From Acholeplasmataceae bacterium (GTDB lineage Bacteria; Bacillota_I; Bacilli_A; Acholeplasmatales; Acholeplasmataceae): a stretch of 12,275 nucleotides of DNA. The translations under genes and the position numbers were made by a program. This document shows positions 6,939-12,275 of this stretch, piece by piece. The notes under the pieces were generated by a model. It ran no database searches, was not told where the DNA came from, and saw only the letters and a list, made by a program, of their open reading frames with translations. How positions within the stretch are numbered: the first letter of the stretch is position 1; each line of letters begins with the position of its first letter. Location of the stretch: assembly GCA_030656435.1 (NCBI GenBank), contig JAUSOA010000129.1:1-12275 (forward strand). Reading direction: 5' to 3'.

Positions 6939-7646
6939 CTAATCGTTAAGCTTTGTTTCTTCTTCGCATAGTCTATGGTTGAGTCTATAACCTAGTCCCC
7001 ATACAGTTTCAATGATTTGAGATCTGCTACATTTAACTTTTTTTCTAAGTCTTGTAATATGTATACCAAGCGCATTATCAGTTGCACTTGAATCTTCATC
7101 CCATACATAATGTATAATTTTATCTTTTGATACAACAGAATTCTTATGCTCAGCAAGAATTTTAAGAATTTTATATTCGACATTCGTTAAAGGTATTTGA
7201 ACACCATCATAAATAATCTCTCTATTATCCATACTGATAACGAGTTTACCAATCTTGATAATGTTTTGCTTCACATGCTTCAACTTGTTAATAAATCTAA
7301 GGACTGACTTGATTCGTGATGTCATAATTTTTGAGTTGAATGGTATTGTAATATGTCCTTCAGCGCCATATTCAAGGTATCTAGATTTATCCTCATCATC
7401 AGAGTTTTTTGAGAAGATATAAAGAGGACATATTGAGTTCTCTTTAATGGTCTGAATCATGCTAAAATTCTCTGATTCATGTTCTGCAAGTGAAAGCAAA
7501 ATAAAGTCAAATCCGTTTAGGTCATCAATATTATTTTTCAAGTAACTTAAGGGTTTAATATAGACACTAAAAAAGTCTTTTCTAAAATGATCTATGACCT
7601 CTATAAAAGGTGCTCTGTCATCTGCAAGAACGAGAATATTATGCAT
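6939..7646 (-). CDS. OmpR/PhoB-type response regulator with a degenerate receiver domain
   Basis: A 235-residue transcription factor with an N-terminal receiver-like domain (about 1-120) and a C-terminal winged helix (about 130-225). The DNA-binding part is well kept: LTNVEYKILKIL (153-164), VVSKDKIIHYVW (171-182), DNALGIHITRLRKKV (190-204) and the wing VWGLGYRL (215-222). The receiver lacks the phosphorylation residues. The phosphoacceptor position (usually Asp in LLDL) is Ser52 in FILLSLAEH, the conserved Lys before Pro is Ile101 in HITIPF, and the first acidic position is Ala8 in VLADD. It should therefore not be phosphorylated in the usual way and probably works by constitutive dimerisation or another signal. 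No histidine kinase is adjacent, which fits an orphan regulator. A GGAGG 7 bases upstream fixes the ATG. Targets are unknown; autoregulation and the flanking genes are candidates. Confidence 0.88.
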   Translation of the reverse strand: MHNILVLADDRAPFIEVIDHFRKDFFSVYIKPLSYLKNNIDDLNGFDFILLSLAEHESENFSMIQTIKENSICPLYIFSKNSDDEDKSRYLEYGAEGHITIPFNSKIMTSRIKSVLRFINKLKHVKQNIIKIGKLVISMDNREIIYDGVQIPLTNVEYKILKILAEHKNSVVSKDKIIHYVWDEDSSATDNALGIHITRLRKKVKCSRSQIIETVWGLGYRLNHRLCEEETKLND

Positions 7647-7680
7647 GGTGATACCTCCATGTAACGAATAATTTACTTAC

Positions 7681-7686
7681 ATTATA
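7681..7686 (-). promoter_or_regulatory. Perfect -10 box upstream of the response regulator gene
   Basis: TATAAT on the - strand lies 34 bases before the ATG at 7646. The sequence 16-18 bases upstream is not -35-like, so the promoter may need an activator. TCATTT (7711-7716) and AAATGA (7725-7730) form a small inverted repeat just upstream of the -35 zone. Confidence 0.45.
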
Positions 7687-8099
7687 ATGACAAGTTGTTT
7701 CACATTTATTTCATTTCTTTGAATAAATGACGAAAGTATGAAGAAAGTGATGATTTCATTTATTTTCATAGGATTTATCTCTATTCTAACATATTTTAGC
7801 TTTTTAATAATACAAATATAGATTTATATGTATTTAATATTTTTAAACTGAAATATTTTTTACCTTCTTTTCAAGCTATCAATCACATTTTATGATATAT
7901 AACTTGAAAGAATAGTGAATGAATAGTAAATATTGATAGAAAACCATTCGTGTTAAACTTTCATTCGCAAGCTATGTCCTATCCATACCCTCAATATTTG
8001 CTCATGTATGATAAGCTATTTAACGTGATATCAAGGATATAAATAAGCTCTATATTACTATATTAAAACTCTATTTTTCTTGAAGTTAAAGCATCGAAT

Positions 8100-8119
8100 A
8101 ATCACATTTAATCACATTG
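8100..8119. repeat. Two tandem 10-bp repeats (AATCACATT[T/G])
   Basis: AATCACATTT (8100-8109) is followed at once by AATCACATTG (8110-8119). A third exact copy, AATCACATTT, lies at 7881-7890. Tandem 10-base spacing places the copies on the same face of the helix, as in binding sites for OmpR-family dimers, and such a regulator is encoded next door. The link is an inference, and AT-rich DNA gives chance matches. Confidence 0.35.
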
Positions 8120-8300
8120 TTTTATTTCGGACATTATTCATAGTTTTTATAGTCTTAATTCATCAAAAACATAACCTGATTAAAAAAAAATACATTATTT
8201 TTAAAAATATATATTCTTTTTGCACACACTTTCTAAGATAGGACATTTATATATTACTTATACCATTATTTTTGTGCATAAAGATTATACATTTCCTAAA

Positions 8301-8331
8301 TTAATGACGATAAAGAAAAAAACGTTATTGA
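8301..8331 (-). terminator. Hairpin just after the acetyltransferase gene, possible weak terminator
   Basis: Bases 8301-8309 pair with 8323-8331 (9 pairs including two wobbles) around a 13-base loop that is T-rich on the - strand. It lies 4 bases after the stop codon of the gene at 8336. No clear T run follows the second arm, so it is not a classical intrinsic terminator. Confidence 0.3.
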
Positions 8332-8335
8332 AATT

Positions 8336-8806
8336 CTACAATGAGATTTCATAAACGTTTATTTTATGTATTCCAATTACGTAATATATATGAGTTTCTG
8401 GAATTCTTTTTTCTAGTTCAATTAAGCGACCTCCACTTTTTTGAACTATACGTATCGATTGTTCGTTATTGCTTTCAGTTGTCAGCATTAGTTTTTTATA
8501 GCCATGTTCTCGTGCAAGATCCTTAATCATTTCTAAGGCATAATAAGAATAACCATGTCCTCTATACGTTAAATCAATACCATAACCTATATGACCATGA
8601 ATCAAGGTAGTTTCATTAAACCCAATCCGCAAAGTAATCTTACCAACTGGAGCACCAGCTAAAAGAATTTGAAAACAATAAAAAGGTAGTCCATCAGTCA
8701 AATCTCTTTCATGGTAGCCTAGAAGCTTTAAATCCAGAACTGGGCCTTTGATATATTCTTTTTTCAGTAATTGATGGTGAATCATGCAATCATATTGCGA
8801 TTTCAT
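8336..8806 (-). CDS. GNAT family N-acetyltransferase
   Basis: A 156-residue acetyl-CoA-dependent acyltransferase of unknown substrate. The central strand and turn GHIGYGIDLTYRGHGYSYYA (71-90) carry the pyrophosphate-binding loop (RGHGYS, 82-87, fitting R-x-x-G-x-G/A). ESNNEQSIRIVQKSGGRLIE (111-130) is the typical GNAT segment where N-x-x-S and the following helix close the fold. The protein is of normal size for a single GNAT domain. GAGG about 8 bases before the ATG supports the start. It lies 86 bases downstream of the membrane-protein gene at 8893 on the same strand, farther than the gaps inside that cluster, with a long inverted repeat between. It may therefore be a separate or weakly linked unit. 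Substrate cannot be inferred; small molecules, antibiotics or protein N-termini are all possible. Confidence 0.85.
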   Translation of the reverse strand: MKSQYDCMIHHQLLKKEYIKGPVLDLKLLGYHERDLTDGLPFYCFQILLAGAPVGKITLRIGFNETTLIHGHIGYGIDLTYRGHGYSYYALEMIKDLAREHGYKKLMLTTESNNEQSIRIVQKSGGRLIELEKRIPETHIYYVIGIHKINVYEISL

Positions 8807-8829
8807 TTGATAACCTCAAAATAAGAAAT

Positions 8830-8884
8830 GATAGGAAAAGATGGATGTAAATGACTGGAGTTCTTCTCTTATCTTTTTCTATTA
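8830..8884 (-). repeat. Long imperfect inverted repeat between two - strand genes
   Basis: TAGGAAAAGAT (8832-8842) pairs with ATCTTTTTCTA (8871-8881) over 11 positions with one G-T wobble. Weaker pairs extend it to about 8829 and 8884, and the loop is 28 bases. On the - strand it follows the stop of the gene at 8893 and is followed by a T-rich stretch before the next ribosome site. It may be a terminator or attenuator that separates the cluster from the downstream acetyltransferase, or a leader element of that gene. Confidence 0.4.
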
Positions 8885-8892
8885 CTATTATT

Positions 8893-9561
8893 TTATAGGA
8901 AATAAAGTGAATATGCAATTAAAATTTGTGCAGCATAATAAGTGATTAAATTGATTGCAATCATATATTTTTGATTCATTGCCTTATAATAGATTGGAGC
9001 TAACACCAAATCGCTGATTCCAAAAAGAATTGCTCCAAGCATAAGCATCACTAATCCAAGACTTCCATCATGAATTGATGCTAGAGAAATGGTCTGCCCA
9101 ATCATTAGAAAAATGAGTAGTGAGTAGATATAACTAGGTATTCTCGTTTTACCCATTTGAAACTTCATCAAATAGCTCATCGTGATTACTAAAATCGTTA
9201 TACCAATGCTAAACAAAATCGCAAATAGTGTCAATTGATGAATCGATGTTAAAAATAATAGGTAAACGAAGTGACCAAATGAAAACGCAAAAATACCAGC
9301 ATTGATGATGGTTTCATTTTCTTCCTTTGGTCTTAATGGTCTAAGCGCTAAGATTAGATCACCAATCATACCAAATAACAAACCAATTACTACAATAAAG
9401 ACAAATCCATACATAACATTGATAGCACTATAAAGTCCAACAATGATAAAACCAATACTCGCTATAGCCTTTGCGAAAAATGCAAAAAGAGGTTTGCTAA
9501 ATAGCTCAACCCCGATATAAAGCACTACAAAGAAAATTGCAATCCCTAAAATAATTGTCAT
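8893..9561 (-). CDS. YhhN/TMEM86 (lysoplasmalogenase-like) family membrane protein
   Basis: A 222-residue, almost wholly hydrophobic protein with about seven or eight membrane helices. Motifs typical of the YhhN family are visible: LLFGMIGDLILAL (61-73, with the conserved Gly-Asp pair 67-68), FAFSFGHFVY (91-100, with FGH), GAILFGISDLVLA (176-188, with the SD pair) and YYAAQILIA (208-216). Some family members hydrolyse the vinyl-ether bond of lysoplasmalogens. Plasmalogens occur in some anaerobes, so this activity is possible but unproven here. It is the last gene of the tight cluster, 24 bases after the gene at 9586, with its own GGGGGA ribosome site 4 bases from the ATG. A role in lipid or membrane metabolism is inferred from the family only. 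Confidence 0.82.
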   Translation of the reverse strand: MTIILGIAIFFVVLYIGVELFSKPLFAFFAKAIASIGFIIVGLYSAINVMYGFVFIVVIGLLFGMIGDLILALRPLRPKEENETIINAGIFAFSFGHFVYLLFLTSIHQLTLFAILFSIGITILVITMSYLMKFQMGKTRIPSYIYSLLIFLMIGQTISLASIHDGSLGLVMLMLGAILFGISDLVLAPIYYKAMNQKYMIAINLITYYAAQILIAYSLYFL

Positions 9562-9585
9562 ATAATCCCCCTGCTATTTAATTTT

Positions 9586-10170
9586 TTATTCTTTTGTATC
9601 CTTAAAGTAGATTTCAGAATTTAGATATCGTTTGAAAAGCTTCATGCGAATTCTCGATTCATGGGTATCAAAGAAAAAGACATTGAATGCTTCCCATGAT
9701 AAAATCCAGCCCCCAATAAATAGACCTTCAACTGCAATATTTAAAAGAAATTCTCGTTCTGCAAGATTTCTCAGTGCGTATGCACCAATTAAAAAAAGGA
9801 TAGATAGAATAATATAGGTAGCGAGTTGTCGGTAGTTTTTCTTTAAAGTTTTATCAATCAAAAACATAACAACCTTGAAGTTGTTTTTGATTGCAGTAAT
9901 ACTTTTTTGTTCTCTATCGATATCCTTGAGTTCCTTGGGTAAGTAAAAACAGACCTCAACTTTTTCTCTAGGAGGTATTTCAGTAGCTGCTTGTTCTAAA
10001 TAATCGATGAGCTCAGGCTCCATATCTTTTCTTCTAAGTGGTGATGCATCCCAACCGTTAAAAATCTCAGAGTAATCCTCTAATGAGATTTCAACGATAA
10101 ATGCATTCGTATCTGGATTTATCGAATAGATGCTTTGTGATTCGGTTTTTTTAAACTTCTTTTTTAACAT
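9586..10170 (-). CDS. Uncharacterised two-helix membrane protein
   Basis: I cannot assign this 194-residue protein a function. It has a soluble N-terminal part (1-112), two hydrophobic helices (about 115-134 and 143-165) and a basic C-terminal tail. The segment DYSEIFNGWDASPLRRKDMEP (32-52) followed by LIDYLEQAATEIP (54-66), and the second-helix stretch GGWILSWEAFNVFFFD (153-168), look like conserved signatures. They resemble hypothetical proteins I associate with many bacteria, though I cannot name a family. Both termini are probably cytoplasmic if the helices form a hairpin. It starts 8 bases after the stop of the GNAT gene at 10179, and its ribosome site AGGA includes part of that stop codon. 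It is followed within 24 bases by the YhhN-like gene. Its location suggests a membrane partner of the cluster. Confidence 0.8.
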   Translation of the reverse strand: MLKKKFKKTESQSIYSINPDTNAFIVEISLEDYSEIFNGWDASPLRRKDMEPELIDYLEQAATEIPPREKVEVCFYLPKELKDIDREQKSITAIKNNFKVVMFLIDKTLKKNYRQLATYIILSILFLIGAYALRNLAEREFLLNIAVEGLFIGGWILSWEAFNVFFFDTHESRIRMKLFKRYLNSEIYFKDTKE

Positions 10171-10176
10171 AAAATT

Positions 10177-10181
10177 TCCTA
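10177..10181 (-). promoter_or_regulatory. Shine-Dalgarno sequence overlapping the preceding stop codon
   Basis: On the - strand TAGGA contains the TAG stop of the GNAT gene at 10179 and the AGGA core that serves the ATG at 10170, 6 bases away. Ribosomes ending the first gene stand on the start site of the next, which favours coupled translation. Confidence 0.6.
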
Positions 10182-10727
10182 ACTAAGCCCTTTTACATAA
10201 GTCAATCCGTCATAAAGGACTCCATCTACCATTCTACAGTTTTTAATTCGATTAATCAAATGAAAGCCTGCTTTATGTGCTAGATTGATCATTGGGATAT
10301 TTCCTGACCAAGTTTGTGTATAAACCTTGGTATAACCAAGGGTCTTTATAAAGTTGGTATAGGCATGATAGGTATCATAGCCTAACCCCATATTTCGATA
10401 CTTTGGATCGACAATGACAATACCTATAGCAATATCCTTACCATTCGAATCAAATTCAAATGAATCATTAATAAAGTATCTATTGACCCAGCCGATATGA
10501 ATATCCTGATAATATATTTCTAACCTAGGCTCGAAATCAGTAAAAATTCTTGTTTCTATTAAATGTAGTTTTCTTTTTCGATAGTCATCAGCATCAAAGA
10601 CTTCATCTTTTTCCCATGGTGCATCCCAGTTCATCCATTCTTTATCAACAGTGAACCATCGAATACTATCCTCAATATCAGATATTGACATCATTTTTAA
10701 GCATATTTGGTTTCCTCTAATTTCCAT
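10179..10727 (-). CDS. GNAT family N-acetyltransferase (RimJ/RimL-like)
   Basis: A 182-residue acetyl-CoA-dependent transferase with the layout of RimJ/RimL-type GNATs. The N-terminal strand (IRGNQICLKMMSISDIEDS, 3-21) leads to the central beta strand and acetyl-CoA loop IAIGIVIVDPKYRNMGLGYD (99-118), with the R/Q-x-x-G-x-G/A loop at RNMGLG (111-116). A C-terminal segment with Asn and Ala-Gly-Phe (NLAHKAGFHLINR, 148-160) completes the domain. Aromatic residues are unusually frequent in the N-terminal third (WFTVDKEWMNWDAPW, 24-38), which may shape the acceptor pocket. Substrate is unknown. The gene sits 9 bases after the toroid gene at 10737 and 8 bases before the membrane protein gene at 10170, so it is almost certainly cotranscribed with both. 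The ribosome site AGGAGG, 5 bases from the ATG, overlaps the previous stop. Confidence 0.87.
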   Translation of the reverse strand: MEIRGNQICLKMMSISDIEDSIRWFTVDKEWMNWDAPWEKDEVFDADDYRKRKLHLIETRIFTDFEPRLEIYYQDIHIGWVNRYFINDSFEFDSNGKDIAIGIVIVDPKYRNMGLGYDTYHAYTNFIKTLGYTKVYTQTWSGNIPMINLAHKAGFHLINRIKNCRMVDGVLYDGLTYVKGLS

Positions 10728-10732
10728 GAAAA

Positions 10733-10739
10733 CCTCCTA
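10733..10739 (-). promoter_or_regulatory. AGGAGG ribosome binding site fused to the preceding stop codon
   Basis: TAGGAGG on the - strand holds the TAG that ends the toroid gene and a perfect Shine-Dalgarno core for the GNAT ATG at 10727, 5 bases away. This fixes the GNAT start and points to coupled translation of the two genes. Confidence 0.65.
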
Positions 10740-11651
10740 CATCATGATTTCCTTATACAAATTGGGTTTATAAAACTTTAAAACCTTCAGTGCTCTAATG
10801 GTATTAAACCTTGAAAATCTTGTGGTCTCTAATTGAAAATGAATAAGACCTGATATTTGTGTCCCCTTAGGCATATAGCCATTTTTCATTTTATTTTCTA
10901 TGATTTTGATACCATCTTCCATTCGACTGTCATAGGGATATTCGATCATCGAAAGATACTCTAAGACTCTTAAAATATCATATTTCCAACGCTGTGGATA
11001 ATGGATATCAATCATAGAGTGATGGATTGGCAATCCATTACTCTTTTGTTTATATAAATCTCTTGAAAGTAGTGCTTCAATCCCTTTGGGGATAGCTTCT
11101 TTGACTTCATTAATCCGGTAAGTAAACCCATTTTTTTGATACTCACTTAAACCCTCTAAAACAGAGATTGTTGTATGAACAGAGCTAATCTTGGGATTCT
11201 TACCTGAATCCCACGAGCAATTCCAGCCACCATCACTAAATTGATGAGAAAGTATATAATCAACCATTTCATTAATTTTAGGATCAACTACCCTACCATA
11301 GGATAGAAAAGATAGAAGCATACCAACAATACACATATCCTGATGTCTGGTTTTATTATACATGCCCTTATTCACCCATTCATAATCTAGCAAGGTCTTT
11401 AAACCCAATTGAAAGGTCGGATGGTTATAAGATATTTCCATATATTTAAGCTCTGCAATCGTATAATGTGTCGATATCCATTTAGGACCATAGACTCCAT
11501 TGCCCCACCTACATGTCTTAGAATCAAATAGAGTCAAATACTTTTCGATATATCCCTTGTCCTGATGATTAAATATATGATTGAAAAGATATTTTTCTGC
11601 AAGATAGGTGGTGACGATGTCACCCGATATTAAGAAGTCTTTCATATGCAT
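10737..11651 (-). CDS. Alpha-alpha toroid protein, terpene cyclase/prenyltransferase-like, function unknown
   Basis: A 304-residue protein that looks like an alpha-alpha barrel built of helical-hairpin repeats, the fold of squalene-hopene cyclases and protein prenyltransferase beta subunits. Repeat units show a common pattern around THYTIAELKYM (61-71), VHTTISVLEGL (158-168), RWKYDILRVLEYL (221-233) and RFNTIRALKVLKFY (281-294). One clear QW-type element is QFSDGGWNCSWD (137-148). The class II cyclase acid motif DxDD is absent and the protein is about half the length of a squalene-hopene cyclase, so that reaction is unlikely. I also do not see the zinc-ligand pattern of farnesyltransferases. 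No signal peptide or membrane helix is seen. GAGG lies 6 bases before the ATG at 11651, preferred over the ATG at 11645. The gene is flanked closely by acetyltransferase genes. Confidence 0.75.
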   Translation of the reverse strand: MHMKDFLISGDIVTTYLAEKYLFNHIFNHQDKGYIEKYLTLFDSKTCRWGNGVYGPKWISTHYTIAELKYMEISYNHPTFQLGLKTLLDYEWVNKGMYNKTRHQDMCIVGMLLSFLSYGRVVDPKINEMVDYILSHQFSDGGWNCSWDSGKNPKISSVHTTISVLEGLSEYQKNGFTYRINEVKEAIPKGIEALLSRDLYKQKSNGLPIHHSMIDIHYPQRWKYDILRVLEYLSMIEYPYDSRMEDGIKIIENKMKNGYMPKGTQISGLIHFQLETTRFSRFNTIRALKVLKFYKPNLYKEIMM

Positions 11652-11663
11652 AGAGCACCTCAG

Positions 11664-12224
11664 TTAACTGATTTCCTGTTCAGCAGTTTCTTCATTCAGT
11701 TTTTTTTGAATGAAGTGATTTAACTCTTCTAAATTAAACTCAAAGATATCAACCTCTAATTTTCCATGCATTTGAAGATCATATTTAATGATTTGACCCC
11801 CAAGGTGATGATAAAACATATTGGATGGTGCATAATGGTGACTGTATACAATCATTTTCTCCATACCTAACGGCATATAAATGGATAAAATATATTCAAG
11901 TAACATTAAAGAAAGCTTTCGATTTCTAGCACTCGGGTAGATCCATAGGCCGTTGAGTTCAATTCCGTTTTCCTCGCAGTCATAAATATCTGCGAAGCTT
12001 GCGAAGGCACAGCCTAGCATTGAACCGTCTTCAAAAATACCGATGAGTGTTCGAATATCATTTGCATCCTGTGCTCCATCCATCCAATCGATAAAGAACT
12101 TATACTCCTCATCAAAATTGATTTGATTTTCGGCAACACCATTCAACTCTTCACTCCAGCAAGTAATCTTTAGCATGACTGCTTCTTTAAGCTCATCTTT
12201 GTTTAAAATCCGTATGGATAACAT
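11664..12224 (-). CDS. GNAT-like acetyltransferase with an atypical acetyl-CoA loop
   Basis: A 186-residue protein with the overall order of a GNAT domain. The central strand LNGLWIYPSARNRKLSLMLL (90-109) is where the acetyl-CoA pyrophosphate loop should lie. It reads ARNRKLSL, so the glycines of the usual R-x-x-G-x-G/A loop are missing. The later segment HHYAPSNMFYHHLGG (129-143) matches the GNAT region with Asn, Phe-Tyr and a following Gly-Gly turn. The C-terminus ends in a charged tail (about 168-186). It may still bind acetyl-CoA through backbone contacts, or be a non-catalytic GNAT fold. GGGGG lies 6 bases before the ATG. It is the first gene of the cluster seen in the window, 12 bases before the toroid gene; the cluster may continue beyond the right edge. 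Confidence 0.75.
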   Translation of the reverse strand: MLSIRILNKDELKEAVMLKITCWSEELNGVAENQINFDEEYKFFIDWMDGAQDANDIRTLIGIFEDGSMLGCAFASFADIYDCEENGIELNGLWIYPSARNRKLSLMLLEYILSIYMPLGMEKMIVYSHHYAPSNMFYHHLGGQIIKYDLQMHGKLEVDIFEFNLEELNHFIQKKLNEETAEQEIS

Positions 12225-12275
12225 GTTACACCCCCATAAAATTAAAAAGCTTTATTGAGTATTATGTCCTTTAGC

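Larger units (their letters stand above)
7647..8335. other. Gene-free, very AT-rich intergenic region of about 690 bases
   Basis: I find no convincing coding frame on either strand: every ATG-led frame I followed stops quickly, and none has both a ribosome site and a protein-like composition. The region holds the leader and -10 box of the regulator gene at its left end. Small repeats lie inside: AATCACATT at 7881, 8100 and 8110 (the last two in tandem), and an 11-base imperfect tandem at 7910-7931. A partly paired hairpin spans 7869-7909. A less AT-rich island at about 7945-8035 has no recognised feature. It could hold a small RNA, operators or a decayed gene, but none of these can be shown from sequence alone. 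Confidence 0.6.

Noticed and set aside
6992..7183. Open frame of 63 codons on the - strand overlapping the response regulator
   Set aside because: Same strand, different frame, inside the conserved winged-helix domain; it is a frame shadow.
7975..8245. Nine-base inverted pair TGTCCTATC (7975) and GATAGGACA (8237)
   Set aside because: About one such pair is expected by chance in a region of this length; there is no insertion-sequence open frame or target duplication between them.
7647..8335. CRISPR array or mobile element in the AT-rich gap
   Set aside because: The repeats are only 9-11 bases, few and irregularly spaced, and no transposase or integrase sequence is nearby.
8341..8526. Open frame of 61 codons on the + strand opposite the acetyltransferase
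   Set aside because: It is antisense to a well-supported GNAT domain and has no convincing ribosome site.
9632..9817. Open frame of 61 codons on the + strand opposite the two-helix membrane protein
   Set aside because: It is a shadow of the - strand gene, which has a ribosome site and operon context.
10737..11651. Annotation as squalene-hopene cyclase
   Set aside because: The protein is about half the expected length and lacks DxDD, so only the fold can be called.
12225..12275. Tail of a further - strand gene at the right edge
   Set aside because: Short frames ending in TAA exist (for example at 12252-12254), but fewer than a dozen codons are visible in the window, so no gene can be supported.

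Overview
The window is AT-rich DNA from a low-GC Gram-positive-type bacterium (Firmicutes/Mollicutes sensu lato). Strong AGGAGG-type ribosome binding sites, sigma70-like -10 boxes and rho-independent terminators support this. The genetic code looks standard: tryptophan is TGG and TGA ends the oadA-like gene, so this is not a UGA=Trp mycoplasma. An Acholeplasma/Izemoplasma/Haloplasma-like or other anaerobic low-GC lineage would fit, but that placement is inference.

Left third (about 90-4150, + strand): a compact five-gene operon for a sodium-pumping oxaloacetate decarboxylase. It encodes the carboxyltransferase alpha subunit (no biotin domain), the small membrane gamma subunit, a separate biotin carrier protein and the multispanning beta subunit that expels Na+. 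The last gene is a stand-alone biotin-protein ligase without a DNA-binding domain. The genes overlap by 4 bases or lie 1-20 bases apart, so the enzyme and the ligase that can biotinylate its carrier would be made together. A palindromic terminator at about 4151-4174 can serve this operon and the convergent gene.

Middle (4188-7646, - strand): three separately spaced genes. They are a membrane-anchored nucleotide-sugar 4,6-dehydratase (CapD/WbpM type, SMK-type active site), a small flavodoxin with a good promoter, and an orphan OmpR-type transcription factor whose receiver domain has lost the phosphoacceptor aspartate. A gene-free, very AT-rich stretch of about 690 bases follows (7647-8335).

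Right third (8336-12224, - strand): a GNAT acetyltransferase stands slightly apart, preceded in transcription order by a tight five-gene cluster. In transcription order the cluster holds an atypical GNAT-like protein, an alpha-alpha toroid (terpene cyclase/prenyltransferase-like) protein lacking the class II cyclase motif, a second GNAT, an uncharacterised two-helix membrane protein and a YhhN/lysoplasmalogenase-family membrane protein. Gaps are 8-24 bases, and at two junctions the Shine-Dalgarno sequence contains the previous stop codon. The common function of this cluster is unknown; with the degenerate response regulator, it is the most novel-looking content here. The well-understood part is the sodium-pump operon.
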